Positions 54,068-64,000 are shown, counted from the first letter of the stretch. The stretch is DNA of 64,000 nucleotides from Actinoalloteichus hoggarensis (GCF_002234535.1 NZ_CP022521.1:1860001-1924000); one strand, 5' to 3'. A program made the numbers and translations. Notes: generated from the sequence alone by a model not told the origin.

Positions 54068-55273
54068 GTGGCCTTTGCAATCGGGGTCATCCTGTTCGCG
54101 CTGGGGATCGGCATCTCCATCGCGTTGCACGAGTTCGGCCACCTCGCCGCCGCCAAGGCCTTCAAGATGAAGGTGACCGAGTACTTCGTCGGTTTCGGCC
54201 CGAAGATCTTCTCCTTCCGGCGCGGTGAGACCGAGTACGGGCTCAAGGCCATTCCGGCGGGCGGCTACTGCCGGATCGTGGGAATGACCGCGTTGGAGGA
54301 GGTCGACCCGAGCGAGACGACCAGGGCGATGTACAACAAGCCGGTCTGGCAGCGGGTCATCGTGCTCTCGGCCGGCTCGCTGGTGCACTTCGTCCTCGGC
54401 TTCCTGATCCTGCTGATCATGGCCTTCAGCATGGGGCTGCCCAACATCGACGGCCGGGCCTCCGTCGGTGTGATCAGCGATTGCGTCAGCGATCAGGACC
54501 CGGCCACCGGGCAGCTCGTGCCCTGCGCGCCCGGCGACCCGGCGCCCGCCCGCGACGCGGGCATTCAGCCGGGGGACGAGATCATCGCCGTGGGGGGCAC
54601 CGCGACCCCGCTCTACACGGACGTCCTCGAACAGACGCGCGACGCCGAGGGGCCGACCGAGTTCACCATCGTCCGCGGTGGCGAGGAGCAGACGGTGACC
54701 GTGGACGTCGCCACCGTCGCGCGGCTGCCCCTGGACGGCGGGGAGGAGCTGGAGTCCGTGGGGGCCGTCGGTCTCGGCCAGGCCGCGACCTTCCACTACG
54801 AGGGCCTGGCCGCCGTGCCTGCCACCGTCGACTTCACCGGCACCATGTTCGTCGAGACCTTCCAGCGCCTGCTGGAGCTGCCGGAGCGGATCCCCGCCCT
54901 GTTCACCGCCATCTTCGGCGGTGAGCGCGACATGAACACCCCGGTGAGCGTCGTCGGAGCCAGCATCATCGGCGGCGACGCGGTCGATCAGGGCCTGTGG
55001 GAGTTGTTCCTGCTGCTCCTGGCCACGCTGAACTTCTTCGTCGGCGTGTTCAACCTGCTGCCGCTGCTGCCGCTGGACGGCGGGCACATCGCGGTCAACG
55101 TCTACGAACGGGCCCGGGACATGGTGCGGGGCTGGCGGGGCAAGCCCCGCGGCGGCCCGGTGGACTACACCAAGCTGCTGCCGATCACCTATGCGGCGGT
55201 CGTGGTCGGCGGTGCCTTCGTGCTGCTGACCCTGACGGCGGACATCGTCAATCCCTTGCGGCTCACCCAGTAG
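54068..55273 (+). CDS. rip1: Site-2 intramembrane metalloprotease Rip1/RseP type
   Basis: 401 residues. The zinc site HEFGH is at about 20-24 in the first membrane helix. A central PDZ domain (about 140-225, [16 protein letters not shown]) and the third zinc ligand in [12 protein letters not shown] follow. Cuts anti-sigma factors and other membrane proteins; in mycobacteria it controls several stress sigma factors. Two cysteines in the extracytoplasmic loop (SDCVSD, VPCAPG) are extra. GTG 54068 after AAAGGGA. Confidence 0.96.
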   Translation: MAFAIGVILFALGIGISIALHEFGHLAAAKAFKMKVTEYFVGFGPKIFSFRRGETEYGLKAIPAGGYCRIVGMTALEEVDPSETTRAMYNKPVWQRVIVLSAGSLVHFVLGFLILLIMAFSMGLPNIDGRASVGVISDCVSDQDPATGQLVPCAPGDPAPARDAGIQPGDEIIAVGGTATPLYTDVLEQTRDAEGPTEFTIVRGGEEQTVTVDVATVARLPLDGGEELESVGAVGLGQAATFHYEGLAAVPATVDFTGTMFVETFQRLLELPERIPALFTAIFGGERDMNTPVSVVGASIIGGDAVDQGLWELFLLLLATLNFFVGVFNLLPLLPLDGGHIAVNVYERARDMVRGWRGKPRGGPVDYTKLLPITYAAVVVGGAFVLLTLTADIVNPLRLTQ

Positions 55274-55335
55274 GCTGGCAGCGGCCCGCTCGGCACGGGC
55301 GGGTCGCTTACCGACCGAATCGCGGAGAGGATTCG

Positions 55336-56481
55336 ATGAGCGTCGATCTAGGGATGCCCGCTGCGCCGCCTCCGGTGTTGGCGCCACGACGGAGGACCCG
55401 ATCGTTGCAGGTCGGGACGGTGCAGGTCGGTGGGGACGCGCCGATCTCGGTGCAGTCGATGACGACGACGGTGACCGCGGACGTGAACGCCACGCTCCAG
55501 CAGATCGCCGAGCTGACCGCCGCGGGCTGCGACATCGTTCGAGTCGCGTGTCCGACGCAGGACGACGCCGACGCGCTGCCCGCCATCGCGCGCAAGTCGC
55601 AGATCCCGGTGATCGCCGACATCCACTTCCAGCCCAAATACGTGTTCGCCGCCATCGAGGCGGGCTGCGCCGCCGTGCGGGTGAACCCGGGCAACATCAA
55701 GAAGTTCGACGACAAGGTCAAGGAGATCGCCCAGGCGGCCAAGGAGCACCGCACGCCGATCAGGATCGGTGTGAACGCGGGCTCGCTGGACCCTCGGCTC
55801 CTGGCCAAGCACGGCAAGGCCACGCCGGAGGCGCTGGTCGAGTCGGCGTTGTGGGAGGCGAGCCTGTTCGCCGAGCACGACTTCCACGACATCAAGATCT
55901 CGGTCAAGCACAACGATCCGGTCGTGATGGTCCGGGCGTACGAGCTGCTGTCGGAGGCGTGTGACTACCCGCTGCACCTCGGCGTGACCGAGGCGGGGCC
56001 TGCCTTCCAGGGCACCATCAAGTCGGCGGTGGCCTTCGGCGCCCTGCTGCGGCAGGGCATCGGCGACACCATCCGCGTGTCGCTCTCCGCGCCGCCGGTC
56101 GAGGAGATCAAGGTCGGCACGCAGATCCTTCAGTCGCTGAATCTGCGGCCCCGCAAGCTGGAGATCGTCTCCTGCCCGTCGTGCGGTCGGGCGCAGGTCG
56201 ACGTCTACACCCTGGCCGAGGAGGTCACCGCGGGGCTGGAGGGCATGGAGGTCCCCCTGCGCGTCGCCGTGATGGGCTGCGTCGTCAACGGGCCCGGCGA
56301 GGCCAGGGAGGCCGACCTCGGGGTCGCCTCCGGCAACGGCAAGGGCCAGATCTTCGTCAAGGGCAAGGTCATCAAGACCGTGCCGGAGCACCAGATCGTC
56401 GAGACCTTGATCGAGGAGGCGATGCGTATCGCCGAGACGATGGAGGACGTGACCGGCGAGCCCAGCGTGACGGTCGGCTGA
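55336..56481 (+). CDS. ispG: 4-hydroxy-3-methylbut-2-enyl-diphosphate synthase
   Basis: Penultimate MEP-pathway enzyme, 4Fe-4S dependent. 381 residues, the two-domain bacterial length. Cluster cysteines in [10 protein letters not shown] and [10 protein letters not shown], whose Glu is the fourth ligand; VQSMTTT and GVNAGSLD are typical of the TIM barrel. ATG 55336 with GGAGAGG upstream. Third gene of the dxr-rip1-ispG group. Confidence 0.97.
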   Translation: MSVDLGMPAAPPPVLAPRRRTRSLQVGTVQVGGDAPISVQSMTTTVTADVNATLQQIAELTAAGCDIVRVACPTQDDADALPAIARKSQIPVIADIHFQPKYVFAAIEAGCAAVRVNPGNIKKFDDKVKEIAQAAKEHRTPIRIGVNAGSLDPRLLAKHGKATPEALVESALWEASLFAEHDFHDIKISVKHNDPVVMVRAYELLSEACDYPLHLGVTEAGPAFQGTIKSAVAFGALLRQGIGDTIRVSLSAPPVEEIKVGTQILQSLNLRPRKLEIVSCPSCGRAQVDVYTLAEEVTAGLEGMEVPLRVAVMGCVVNGPGEAREADLGVASGNGKGQIFVKGKVIKTVPEHQIVETLIEEAMRIAETMEDVTGEPSVTVG

Positions 56482-56518
56482 GCTTTCGATCGACGGCTGG
56501 CGGAGATCACCGGCGCCT

Positions 56519-56534
56519 ACCCGCCTGGGCGGGT
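56519..56534 (+). terminator. Small hairpin after ispG
   Basis: ACCCGCC and GGCGGGT pair around TG, about 38 bases past the ispG stop. The two-base loop means the RNA stem would be shorter. Possible transcript end. Confidence 0.35.
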
Positions 56535-56563
56535 GACGGGTGGTCTCTGGCAGTCTTGACGGC

Positions 56564-57400
56564 GTGTTGAGGCTTGCCGGTGCTCGGCTGCTCGACGAAC
56601 GAGACGAGGTCGCGATCCGGTCGGCGATCACCGTCGATCCGGTCGCGGCGTGCATGGTCGCGGCCAGGGTGGAGGCCACGGGCCTCGATCCCTGGCGCCT
56701 CGGCGGGGAGCTGTGGGGAGTGGGTTCCCGGCTCAGCGGCCTCTGCTTCTCGGGAGCCAATCTCATTCCGCTGCGCGGCGGTCGAGCGGCGTTGCGCGCC
56801 TTCGCCGATCGGGCGCTGCGCCGCCGTCGGTTCTGCTCGTCGCTGGTCGGTCCCGCGGAACAGGTCTTGGGCCTGTGGCGGGAGCTGGAGCCGATCTGGG
56901 GACCCGCGAGGGACATCCGCCCGGATCAGCCGTTGCTCGCCCTCCCGACGTCACCGCGACTGAGTCCCGATCCGCTGGTACGTCGGGTGCGGCCGGACGA
57001 TCTGGAGCGTTACCTGCCTGCCGCGATCGCGATGTTCATCGAGGAGGTCGGCATCGACCCTCGGTCGGAGGACGGCGGTGCCTCCTACCGGGCGCGGGTG
57101 GTCGAACTGGTGGCGGGCGGGCGGGCGTTCGCCCGCTTCGACGGCGACGAGGTCGTGTTCAAGGCCGAGATCGGCGCCCTGTCGTCCCGGGTCGGGCAGA
57201 TCCAGGGTGTGTGGGTGCACCCGGACCATCGCGGCCGGGGACTGGGCGCCCACGGCACCGCGGCGGTCGTCGATCACCTGGTGAACCGGCTGGGCCGGAC
57301 GGCCAGCCTGTACGTCAACGGGTACAACCATGTCGCGCGACGGGTCTACGAGCGAATCGGCTTCCAGACCGTCGGCAGATTCGGCACCGTGCTGGTCTGA
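56564..57400 (+). CDS. GNAT-family N-acetyltransferase with DUF4081-like N-terminal half
   Basis: 278 residues. The N-terminal half (about 1-125) matches the actinobacterial DUF4081 type (ITVDPVAACMVAARVEA). The C-terminal GNAT fold has the acetyl-CoA loop GVWVHPDHRGRGLG and YVNGYNHVARRVYERIGF. A related gene follows ispG in mycobacteria. GTG 56564 lies eight bases after CAGTCT, an arrangement seen in leaderless actinobacterial genes; GTG 56540 is the alternative. The acceptor is unknown. Confidence 0.9.
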   Translation: MLRLAGARLLDERDEVAIRSAITVDPVAACMVAARVEATGLDPWRLGGELWGVGSRLSGLCFSGANLIPLRGGRAALRAFADRALRRRRFCSSLVGPAEQVLGLWRELEPIWGPARDIRPDQPLLALPTSPRLSPDPLVRRVRPDDLERYLPAAIAMFIEEVGIDPRSEDGGASYRARVVELVAGGRAFARFDGDEVVFKAEIGALSSRVGQIQGVWVHPDHRGRGLGAHGTAAVVDHLVNRLGRTASLYVNGYNHVARRVYERIGFQTVGRFGTVLV

Positions 57401-58295
57401 GGCGAGCAGGCCCGCACGGTGTCATCGGGCATCGGATCGCTCCGGTGCCGCCCGAGCGCCGGTACCGGCTCTGATCGCCGCGTCGTCGGCGCCCACCGGT
57501 GTTCTCGCGGTGCCGTGCTTTCACCGGCGCCGCCGTCTCCTGGTACCGCGTGGCCCGGTATGGCTGTGGCCCCGGTACGGCCGTCTCCTGGCACCGCCGT
57601 GACCTGGACCGCCGCGACCTGGACCGCCGCCGACCTGGACCGCCGTGACCTGGGACCGGCAGTGCGGTCCCGCAACGCCGTGTGCCGGGTACGCCGTGTG
57701 GCTGGTCCGCCGCGACCCGCCCGTGCCGACTCGGGTGTCGTATCGGCTCCGGGCGTCCCGACGTCGGATCGGTTTCTCGTCAGCCCTCCGCTCCGACTGC
57801 CGTCCCGCGGAAAGCTGCCTTGATGACCGGCCCGGCCGCCGGCGCCTCGGCCACCGGGCGGCACGTGAATCGGCGGCGATCGGCTCCTGCCGCCCGCGGT
57901 GTCGGGGGCGGTGCCCGTGGCCTGACCCCGCCCTGCCTGCCTGATCGACGCAGGCCCCGGTGTCGTGCCGTCCTCCGCGTCGCGTCGGCGCGTCGCCGCC
58001 GGCCGATCGGTGACTTTCCCGACCGTGCCCGCCCGGTCACCGGCCGCCGTCCGGGGCGGTGGGCAGCGCAGTGACCTGGGCTTATACCGCTCTCCTCCGC
58101 CCGGTGCCCGAGGCGTCCCGATGGTCGAGGAGCACCGCGCGCCGCGAAGGGGACGGTGGGTGCGTCGGGCTGTTCCACGAGGAGTACGGTTCCCCGTCGT
58201 GTACGGCCTGCCGGCCCGTACGGAGTAGTTCGGCGAGGACAGCGCGGCCGAACCGATCAGGTGTTCTCTCGCCGAATCAAGATGAAGAGGTGCTC
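57401..58295. other. Low-complexity intergenic region, no gene seen
   Basis: About 900 bases. Frames are open by composition only. From about 57470 to 57680 the sequence is built of imperfect repeats around GTGGCCCGGTA and GACCTGGACCGCCG. Confidence 0.55.
57601..57660. repeat. Short tandem repeat, GACCTGGACCGCCG type
   Basis: GACCTGG recurs at 57601, 57616, 57632 and 57647, spacing 15, 16 and 15 bases, with GACCGCC between. The non-integral codon spacing argues against coding. Confidence 0.75.
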
Positions 58296-58661
58296 GTGTC
58301 CCGGATCACTCGGGCACTGCCTGCCGCGTCCGTCGACGTGTTGGCAGTGCTGGTGTTCGCATTCGTGGGTCGACGTAATCATGAGGAGGCCGCGGGCCTG
58401 GGTGACGTCGTCGCGACGTCGATCCCGTTCCTCGGCGGACTCGCTGTCGGCTGGCTGGTCACCAGGGCTTGGCGCGAGCCCACTCGACTGGCGGTCGGAG
58501 TCGGCGTCTGGGTGGCCGCCGTGTTGGGCGGACTGGCCGTTCGTGCGGTCACGGTCAATGTGCCACCGGTGTCGTTCGCGCTGGTCACGGCTAGCGTGCT
58601 CGGTCTGTTCATGCTCGGCTGGCGCGCGGCGGCCGTCATGTTCGATCGCGGTTGCGACTGA
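58296..58661 (+). CDS. DUF3054 family membrane protein
   Basis: 121 residues with four membrane helices. The N-terminal motif DVLAVLVFAFVGRRNHEE and the later WLVTRAWREP fit the actinobacterial DUF3054 family, whose function is unknown. GTG 58296 with AAGAGG five bases upstream; longer frames upstream run into low-complexity sequence. Confidence 0.85.
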   Translation: MSRITRALPAASVDVLAVLVFAFVGRRNHEEAAGLGDVVATSIPFLGGLAVGWLVTRAWREPTRLAVGVGVWVAAVLGGLAVRAVTVNVPPVSFALVTASVLGLFMLGWRAAAVMFDRGCD

Positions 58662-58957
58662 ATAGCGAGCTCCATGCACACTCACGTTCGAGTGGTATGA
58701 CGCGAGGGCGACCTGCCGTCGGGCATCGCGATTCCCCGCGAATCGCGGAGTTTCCTGATTGAACTTCTCCATTTCGACGTGATTCCGGACGCGGCGTCGT
58801 TTCGATCGTGGTCGCGTCGGTTCTCCTGATCGTCACGGGGTCGGGTGCGGGGTGTCCTGCGCGCCGGGCGTCCGTCGGCTTCGATGCGGGCTCACACGTG
58901 ATGTCGCGGGAGGCGGGGGCGCCGATCGCCGCTCGCGGCGCTGCGTAATCTGGGGGC
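58662..58957. other. Intergenic, no gene seen
   Basis: About 300 bases between the DUF3054 gene and map. It is locally AT-richer near 58740-58800 than the surroundings. No gene or clear promoter identified. Confidence 0.45.
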
Positions 58958-59815
58958 ATGTCGCTTCGCTCTCCCCTCCGGCCTGGCCAGCAGTCGCCCC
59001 GCAGGCCGGTTCCCGCCTCGATCACTCGGCCCGAGTACGTGGATCGTCCCGCCCCGGCACGCAACACCGATCCGTGGGTGCAGTCCGCCGAGGTGATCGA
59101 GAAGATGCGGGTGGCGGGACGGCTGGCCGCGCAGGCCTTGGAACTGGGCGGCAAGACGGTCGCGCCCGGAGTGACGACCGACGAGATCGACCGGGTGATC
59201 CACGAGTTCCTCTGCGACAACGACGCCTACCCGTCGACGCTGGGCTACCGGAACTTTCCCAAGTCCTGCTGCACCTCCCTCAACGAGGTCATCTGTCACG
59301 GCATTCCCGACTCGACGGTGATCGAGGACGGCGACATCGTCAACATCGACGTCACCGCCTACGTCGGCGACGTCCACGGTGACACCAACGCCACCTTCCT
59401 CGCGGGCGCGGTCTCCGAGGAGGCCCGGTTGCTGGTGGAGCGCACACGCGAGGCGACGCTGCGGGCGATCCGCGCGGTCCGACCGGGCCGCAGGCTCAAC
59501 GTCGTCGGTCGGGTCATCGAGGCCTATGCGAAGCGGTTCGGCTACGGCGTGGTCCGGGACTTCACCGGGCACGGCATCGGCCGCTCCTTCCACAGCGGGC
59601 TCGTGATCCTGCACTACGACGAGCCGAACGTCGACACCGAGATCGAAGAGGGCATGACCTTCACGATCGAGCCGATGATCACGCTCGGCGGCATCGACTA
59701 CGACGTCTGGGACGACGGCTGGACCGTCACCACCAAGGACAAGAGCTGGACGGCACAGTTCGAGCACACCATCCTCGTCACCGCCGAGGGCGCGGAGATC
59801 CTCACCCAGGCGTGA
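58958..59815 (+). CDS. map: Methionine aminopeptidase, type 1c
   Basis: Removes initiator Met from nascent proteins. 285 residues. An N-terminal Pro-rich extension (about 1-45, [16 protein letters not shown]), like the SH3-ligand-like linker of mycobacterial MetAP1c, precedes the pita-bread fold. Metal ligands are Asp and Asp in [16 protein letters not shown], His in GHGIGR, Glu in TIEPM and Glu in QFEHTI. ATG 58958. Confidence 0.96.
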   Translation: MSLRSPLRPGQQSPRRPVPASITRPEYVDRPAPARNTDPWVQSAEVIEKMRVAGRLAAQALELGGKTVAPGVTTDEIDRVIHEFLCDNDAYPSTLGYRNFPKSCCTSLNEVICHGIPDSTVIEDGDIVNIDVTAYVGDVHGDTNATFLAGAVSEEARLLVERTREATLRAIRAVRPGRRLNVVGRVIEAYAKRFGYGVVRDFTGHGIGRSFHSGLVILHYDEPNVDTEIEEGMTFTIEPMITLGGIDYDVWDDGWTVTTKDKSWTAQFEHTILVTAEGAEILTQA

Positions 59816-59939
59816 ACCGCCGTCGAGACATGTCGGTGCGCGCCGCCGCTCGTTCCGTGTCCGCTGCCGCGCCGCCGTCTGGTGCTCGGCCGCCTGTCGC
59901 CGTTCCGGCCGCGGTCGGGACGGTCGCCGGACTCGTCTC

Positions 59940-61565
59940 ATGGCGGGTCGCTACGTGAGCGCGCCGACCGGCGGCGCGCTGCTGGTGGCGGGGACCACCT
60001 CCGATGCGGGCAAGAGCGTGCTGACCGCGGGGCTGTGCCGGTGGCTGGCCCGACGTGGGATACGGGTGGCGCCGTTCAAGGCGCAGAACATGTCCAACAA
60101 CTCGGTGGTCACTCCCGACGGCGGTGAGATCGGCCGGGCACAGGCCATGCAGGCGGCGGCGGCCGGACTCTCGCCCGCCGTCCGCTTCAATCCCGTGCTG
60201 CTGAAACCGGGCAGCGACCACCGCTCGCAGATCGTGCTGCACGGGAAGGTCGTCGGCGAGGTCGACGCGGCCTCGTACCGGAGCGGACGCGCGGAGCTGG
60301 CCGAGGCGGTGCAGACCGGCCTTGCCGAGCTGCGTGCCGAGTTCGACGTGGTGATCTGCGAGGGCGCGGGCTCGCCCGCCGAGATCAACCTCCGTGCGGG
60401 GGATCTCGCGAACATGGGGCTCGCCGTCGCCGGGCGGCTGCCGGTGATCGTGGTGTCCGACATCGACCGGGGCGGCGTCTTCGCGCACCTCTACGGCACG
60501 CTGGCGTTGCTCGACGCGGCCGATCAGTCGCTGATCGCCGGCTTCGTGATCAACAAGTTCCGAGGTGATCGCGGCCTGCTGGAGCCGGGACTGCGGACGT
60601 TGACCGATCTCACCGGCAGGCCCGTGTACGGCGTGCTGCCCTGGTCGGACGGGCTGTGGCTGGACGCCGAGGACTCGTTGTCCACCGCGGCCGACGGCGT
60701 GCTGGGGCGGCCCGCGCCGCCGGTGGGGGAGTCGTGGCTGCGGGTGGCGGTGCCCCGGCTGCCCAGGATGTCCAACCCGACTGACCTGGACGCCCTCGCC
60801 TGCGAACCCGGTGTCGCGGTGCGCTTCGTCGAGGAGCCGTCGCGGCTGGCCGATGCCGATCTCGTGGTCCTGCCCGGCTCCAAGTCCACCGTCGCCGATC
60901 TGGACTGGCTGCGGCGGACCGGTCTGGCCGAGGCGGTGCGGCGGCATGCCGCGGCGGGGAGGCCGGTGTTCGGCGTGTGCGGCGGCTTCCAGATGCTGGC
61001 CCGTTCGATCGACGATCGGGTGGAGTCCCGCCGAGGCACGGTGCCGGGTCTGGGCCTGTTGGACGTCGCGGTGACCTTCGAGGCGACCAAGATCCTGCGC
61101 ACGCCGACGGGCCGCGCACTGGGCGAGCCCGTGGCAGGCTACGAGATTCACCACGGGCGGGTCACCCGTCGCGCGGCCGGGCTGGCGCCGCTGGTGGAGA
61201 GGGTCCGTCCGGTCGGCGGTGCGGGCGGAGTCGGCGCGGCGGCCGGCGCGGCGACCGTCTGCGGTGGGTTCGACGGCGATCACGGGGAGGGCGCGGTGTC
61301 CTGGCCGGTGGCGGGCACGCATTGGCACGGGATCTTCGAGAACGATGCCTTCCGCCGCGTCTTCCTACGTCGGGTGGCCGATCAAGCAGGTCGGCCGGGC
61401 TTCCGCGTCGCCGCCGACACCGCGTTCGGCGCCGCCCGCGAACAACAGCTCGACCTGCTCGCGGACCTGGTCGACGCGCATCTCGACACCGACGCCCTGC
61501 TCCGCCTCATCGAACACGGCGCTCCGGCCGGTTTGCCGCTGCTGGCACCGGGGGCCGGGGCGTAG
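59940..61565 (+). CDS. cobQ: Cobyric acid synthase
   Basis: Amidates adenosylcobyrinic a,c-diamide at four positions in B12 synthesis. 541 residues. N-terminal dethiobiotin-synthetase-like ATPase domain ([22 protein letters not shown]) and C-terminal class I glutaminase with nucleophile Cys in GVCGGFQML and catalytic His in [13 protein letters not shown] 59940; GTG five codons later is possible. No other cobalamin gene and no recognisable B12 riboswitch is adjacent. Confidence 0.96.
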   Translation: MAGRYVSAPTGGALLVAGTTSDAGKSVLTAGLCRWLARRGIRVAPFKAQNMSNNSVVTPDGGEIGRAQAMQAAAAGLSPAVRFNPVLLKPGSDHRSQIVLHGKVVGEVDAASYRSGRAELAEAVQTGLAELRAEFDVVICEGAGSPAEINLRAGDLANMGLAVAGRLPVIVVSDIDRGGVFAHLYGTLALLDAADQSLIAGFVINKFRGDRGLLEPGLRTLTDLTGRPVYGVLPWSDGLWLDAEDSLSTAADGVLGRPAPPVGESWLRVAVPRLPRMSNPTDLDALACEPGVAVRFVEEPSRLADADLVVLPGSKSTVADLDWLRRTGLAEAVRRHAAAGRPVFGVCGGFQMLARSIDDRVESRRGTVPGLGLLDVAVTFEATKILRTPTGRALGEPVAGYEIHHGRVTRRAAGLAPLVERVRPVGGAGGVGAAAGAATVCGGFDGDHGEGAVSWPVAGTHWHGIFENDAFRRVFLRRVADQAGRPGFRVAADTAFGAAREQQLDLLADLVDAHLDTDALLRLIEHGAPAGLPLLAPGAGA

Positions 61566-61712
61566 CCGTCCGTACCTCGTGCCCGCCATGGCTGTCGGGT
61601 GGCCGGCGCGACCGTCGCCGAGGTGCCGTCGTCCGACGCACGGCGAGACGTGCCGGGCCACGCCCACGTACACGGCTCAGGCGCGGCCGGTGCCGCCGTG
61701 TCGCACGTCGAC

Positions 61713-62405
61713 TCAGGCCTCGCCGGACATCCCGAGCCTGTCGAGCTGCTCGTCGAGGAAGCCGCCTGCCTCGCGTGCGGCCTGTTCCGGATCACGGTCG
61801 CGCACGGCGTTCAACAGGGCGTCGTGAGAGACGTGCCGGACGCACGGCGCCGCGTTGTCCATGTCGACGCCGGTGGCGACGCTGGCCGACACCGCCTCGG
61901 TGAAGCCCGCGTACACCTCGATCAGCACGGGGTTGTGCGAACAGGCGACGAGCTGGGCGTGGAAGTCGGTGTCGACGCGGACCATCGAGTCCCAGTCTCG
62001 TGCGGTCAACGCCTCGTCGCGTCGGCGAAGCGTGTCGGCGAGTGCGGCCAGCTCCTCGTCGGTGCGTCGCAGCGCCGCCAGCCGGGCCGCCTGGACCTCG
62101 AGCGCTCGACGTGTCTCCAAGACGTCGCGCAGCTCCGAGCTGCACAGCCTGCGTACGGCGCCGGAGAGCTCGCTGGTCGCGCGGACGAAGGTGCCGTCGC
62201 CCTGGCGTACCTCCAGCAGCCCGGCGTGGGCCAGTGCCCGGACCGCCTCTCGCACCGTGTTCCGGCCGACGCCGAGCGCGTCGACCAGTTCGGGCTCGGC
62301 GGGTATCCGGCTGCCGACCGGCCATTCGCCGCTGGTCACGAGTAGCCGCAGCTGCTCGATGACCTGGTCGACGAGGCCGGTGCGTCGCGTGGTGGCCAAC
62401 GGCAC
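61713..62405 (-). CDS. FadR-subfamily GntR transcriptional regulator
   Basis: 230 residues. N-terminal winged helix (about 8-75; IPAEPELVDALGVGRNTVREAV) and an FCD ligand domain whose metal-site residues include Asp/His in DTDFHAQLVACSHN and His in RHVSHDAL. Divergent from an MFS transporter with a 15-bp palindrome between; it very probably represses that gene. GTG 62405 after AGAGG. The effector is unknown. Confidence 0.93.
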   Translation of the reverse strand: MPLATTRRTGLVDQVIEQLRLLVTSGEWPVGSRIPAEPELVDALGVGRNTVREAVRALAHAGLLEVRQGDGTFVRATSELSGAVRRLCSSELRDVLETRRALEVQAARLAALRRTDEELAALADTLRRRDEALTARDWDSMVRVDTDFHAQLVACSHNPVLIEVYAGFTEAVSASVATGVDMDNAAPCVRHVSHDALLNAVRDRDPEQAAREAGGFLDEQLDRLGMSGEA

Positions 62406-62430
62406 AACGACGTCCTCTCATCCGAACATC

Positions 62431-62445
62431 CTATGTTTGGCATAG
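62431..62445. promoter_or_regulatory. Palindrome CTATG-N5-CATAG, probable operator of the FadR-type regulator
   Basis: A perfect 5-bp inverted repeat with a 5-bp centre, AT-rich against a GC-rich background, midway between the divergent regulator and transporter starts. It overlaps CATAGT, which sits seven bases before the transporter GTG as a leaderless -10 would. Confidence 0.6.
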
Positions 62446-62453
62446 TAGTCCGG

Positions 62454-63761
62454 GTGTCCTGGGAACCACGAGAACCACCTGCCTCCGATGATCGGATTCT
62501 CCCCGACGAGCCGGGCGGCGTACAGCAGGCCGTCCTGGCCGGGGGCGGCACCGAGGTCGTCGAGACCGGTGCGGGAACCGCGCCCAGCAGGCACACGGCC
62601 CTCGTCGGCAGCGGGCTGCTGCTGATCGGCGTAGCCCTCGCCGCCGCGAACATGCGTCCGGCGGTCACCAGTCTGGCGTCGGTCCTCGGGGAGATCCGCT
62701 CCTCCCTCGGCCAGTCGACGACCTGGGCGAGCGTGCTGACCACGGTGCCGACCCTCTGCTTCGGTCTTGCCGGGGTGGCCGCGCCCCTGCTGGCCCGCAG
62801 ACTCGGCCTGGCTCGGGGTATCGGGCTGGCCCTGGCCGTGCTGGCGATCGGACTCACCGTCCGCGCCGTCGACGGGCCGACGGCCGTGCTCGCGGGAACC
62901 TTTCTGGCCTGCGGCGCCATCGCGCTGTGCAACGTGCTGGTGCCGGTCGTGGTCAAGGAGTCGTTCCCGCATCGCATGGGCATGGCCACCGGCGTCTACA
63001 CCTCCGCGATGGCGGCAGGCGGCGCGCTGGGCTCGGCGCTGACCCCGCGGTTCGCGCTGTGGTTCGACGGATGGCGGCTGCCACTGGCCACCTGGGCGCT
63101 GCTGGCGCTGGCCGCCCTGTGCGTCTGGTCGGTCGCCGCCCGCCACGACCGTGCGGCCGTGCCTGCCGAAGGCCCGACCACGCCGGATCGGCAGGGTTCG
63201 CTGCTGCGAAGTCCGCTGGCCTGGGCAGTCACGCTCTTCTTCGCCACCCAGGCGCTCATCGCCTATGTGGTGATGGGCTGGCTGCCCGAGGTGCTCATGG
63301 CGGCCGGGCACGATGCCGCGACGGCCGGACTGCTGCTGGCCGTGGTGATGGTGGTGGGAGTGCCGATGAGCCTGCTGACCGGGCCGCTCATCGCCCGTAG
63401 CCCGACGCAGTCATGGTGGGCGGTGGGCCTGGGCGGCCTCGCCGCCGTCGGCATTCTGGGGCTGCTGCTCGCACCGCTGTGGGCACCGCTGCTGTGGACG
63501 TTGAGCCTCGGGATCGGCATGGCCGTGTTTCCGCTGGCCCTCACGCTCATCTCGCTGCGGACCAGATCGTCCGCCGAGACGGCACGGATGTCGGCGATGG
63601 CGCAGAGCCTGGGTTACCTGCTCGCGGCCGCCGGACCGTTCCTCTTCGGCCTGCTGCACGACCTGACCGGCGGGTGGGACGTGTCGCTGCTGATGCTGCT
63701 GGGCGTGCTGGCGGTGCAGACCGTCCTCGGCGTGATCGCGGGACGCCCCCGCTACGTCTGA
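62454..63761 (+). CDS. MFS transporter, CynX/NimT-like
   Basis: 435 residues with 12 membrane helices. NMRPAVTSLASVLGEIRS after the first helix is characteristic of the CynX/NimT (cyanate/nitroimidazole) family. GTG 62454 is proposed rather than the ATG at 62433, because that ATG lies inside the palindrome and CATAGT is correctly placed for a leaderless GTG. Divergent from the FadR-type regulator. May export a drug or metabolite; substrate unknown. Confidence 0.9.
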   Translation: MSWEPREPPASDDRILPDEPGGVQQAVLAGGGTEVVETGAGTAPSRHTALVGSGLLLIGVALAAANMRPAVTSLASVLGEIRSSLGQSTTWASVLTTVPTLCFGLAGVAAPLLARRLGLARGIGLALAVLAIGLTVRAVDGPTAVLAGTFLACGAIALCNVLVPVVVKESFPHRMGMATGVYTSAMAAGGALGSALTPRFALWFDGWRLPLATWALLALAALCVWSVAARHDRAAVPAEGPTTPDRQGSLLRSPLAWAVTLFFATQALIAYVVMGWLPEVLMAAGHDAATAGLLLAVVMVVGVPMSLLTGPLIARSPTQSWWAVGLGGLAAVGILGLLLAPLWAPLLWTLSLGIGMAVFPLALTLISLRTRSSAETARMSAMAQSLGYLLAAAGPFLFGLLHDLTGGWDVSLLMLLGVLAVQTVLGVIAGRPRYV

Positions 63762-63788
63762 CGACGGTCGGCACTCACGAACCCGCGC

Positions 63789-63932
63789 TCACTTCTTGCG
63801 GAACTTCGCCAGATAGCTCTGGACCTTCTCCTTGTTCTTCGGGTCGTTCGCCATCTCCTTGGCCTTGTCGAGGACCTCGCGGGCCTTCGGGCTCTTGGCG
63901 AGGTCCTGGATTCGATCGAACAGGGAAGCCAT
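63789..63932 (-). CDS. Small charged helical protein, unknown function
   Basis: 47 residues, highly charged and likely all-helical (SLFDRIQDLAKSPKAREVL, then a Lys/Glu-rich end). I do not recognise a characterised family; small proteins of this style are common in actinobacteria and some are labelled antitoxins without proof. ATG 63932 is preferred, with GAGAG just upstream; ATG 63980 would add 16 residues without a ribosome site. Confidence 0.7.
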   Translation of the reverse strand: MASLFDRIQDLAKSPKAREVLDKAKEMANDPKNKEKVQSYLAKFRKK

Positions 63933-64000
63933 GGCTCTCTCGATCCCTTCGAAGCCGTGTCGGGCAGGGCGCGCCGACATGGTCGAGATTACCCAATCGG

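Noticed and set aside
59816-59939. Possible B12 riboswitch upstream of cobQ
   Set aside because: No B12-box-like sequence found, and the gap is too short for the usual aptamer.

Overview
This window is chromosomal DNA from a very GC-rich actinobacterium. The gene order around ffh, rpsP-khpA-rimM-trmD-rplS-lepB-rnhB, yraN-yifB-dprA-xerC-whiG, rpsB-tsf-pyrH-frr-cdsA-rlmN and dxr-rip1-ispG is the classical actinobacterial backbone. WhiG (sporulation sigma factor), DUF2469 and DUF2631 proteins and N-terminally extended MetAP point to a filamentous, sporulating member of the Pseudonocardiales. An Actinoalloteichus-like organism is my guess, not something the sequence proves. Many starts are GTG, and four-base ATGA/GTGA stop-start overlaps are common.

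Layout. 1-2.7 kb: a two-component system (sensor kinase cut by the window edge) divergent from an exported acidic protein, with two aligned 28-bp repeats between them. 2.7-4.7 kb: gluconate permease and gluconokinase. 5.1-7.2 kb: a stand-alone DUF262-DUF1524 protein with a RAMA-like C-terminal domain, a probable modification-dependent restriction factor, flanked by gene-free DNA. 8.1-18.5 kb: SRP GTPase, amidohydrolase, two tandem CPBP proteases and the ribosome/tRNA-modification/secretion block. 18.8-29.7 kb: an accessory carbohydrate locus (ROK repressor, peptide-type ABC importer, GH2 beta-mannosidase, ROK sugar kinase) inserted into the backbone. 30-35 kb: DNA uptake/recombination genes ending in whiG.

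35.1-39 kb is gene-poor. It holds a seven-base-period minisatellite, a small M23 peptidase, one probable low-complexity protein gene with in-frame repeats, two DnaA boxes and a strong hairpin in the rpsB leader. 39-45.3 kb: rpsB, tsf, pyrH, frr, cdsA, a methyltransferase and rlmN. 45.3-47.3 kb: a near-consensus SOS box in front of a possible small membrane ORF, a beta-carbonic anhydrase and a DUF2631 protein. 47.5-52 kb: a complete polyamine ABC transporter (potA, D, B, C). 52.3-57.4 kb: a GlsB-like membrane protein, then dxr-rip1-ispG-GNAT. 57.4-58.3 kb is again low complexity. The end carries DUF3054, map, cobQ, and a FadR-type regulator divergent from an MFS exporter with a palindrome between them.

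Working together: the 18.8-29.7 kb genes form a probable import-hydrolyse-phosphorylate route for a beta-mannoside-type oligosaccharide. gntK/gntP form a gluconate route. dxr and ispG supply two MEP-pathway steps. No tRNA, rRNA, CRISPR array, transposase or prophage gene was seen.
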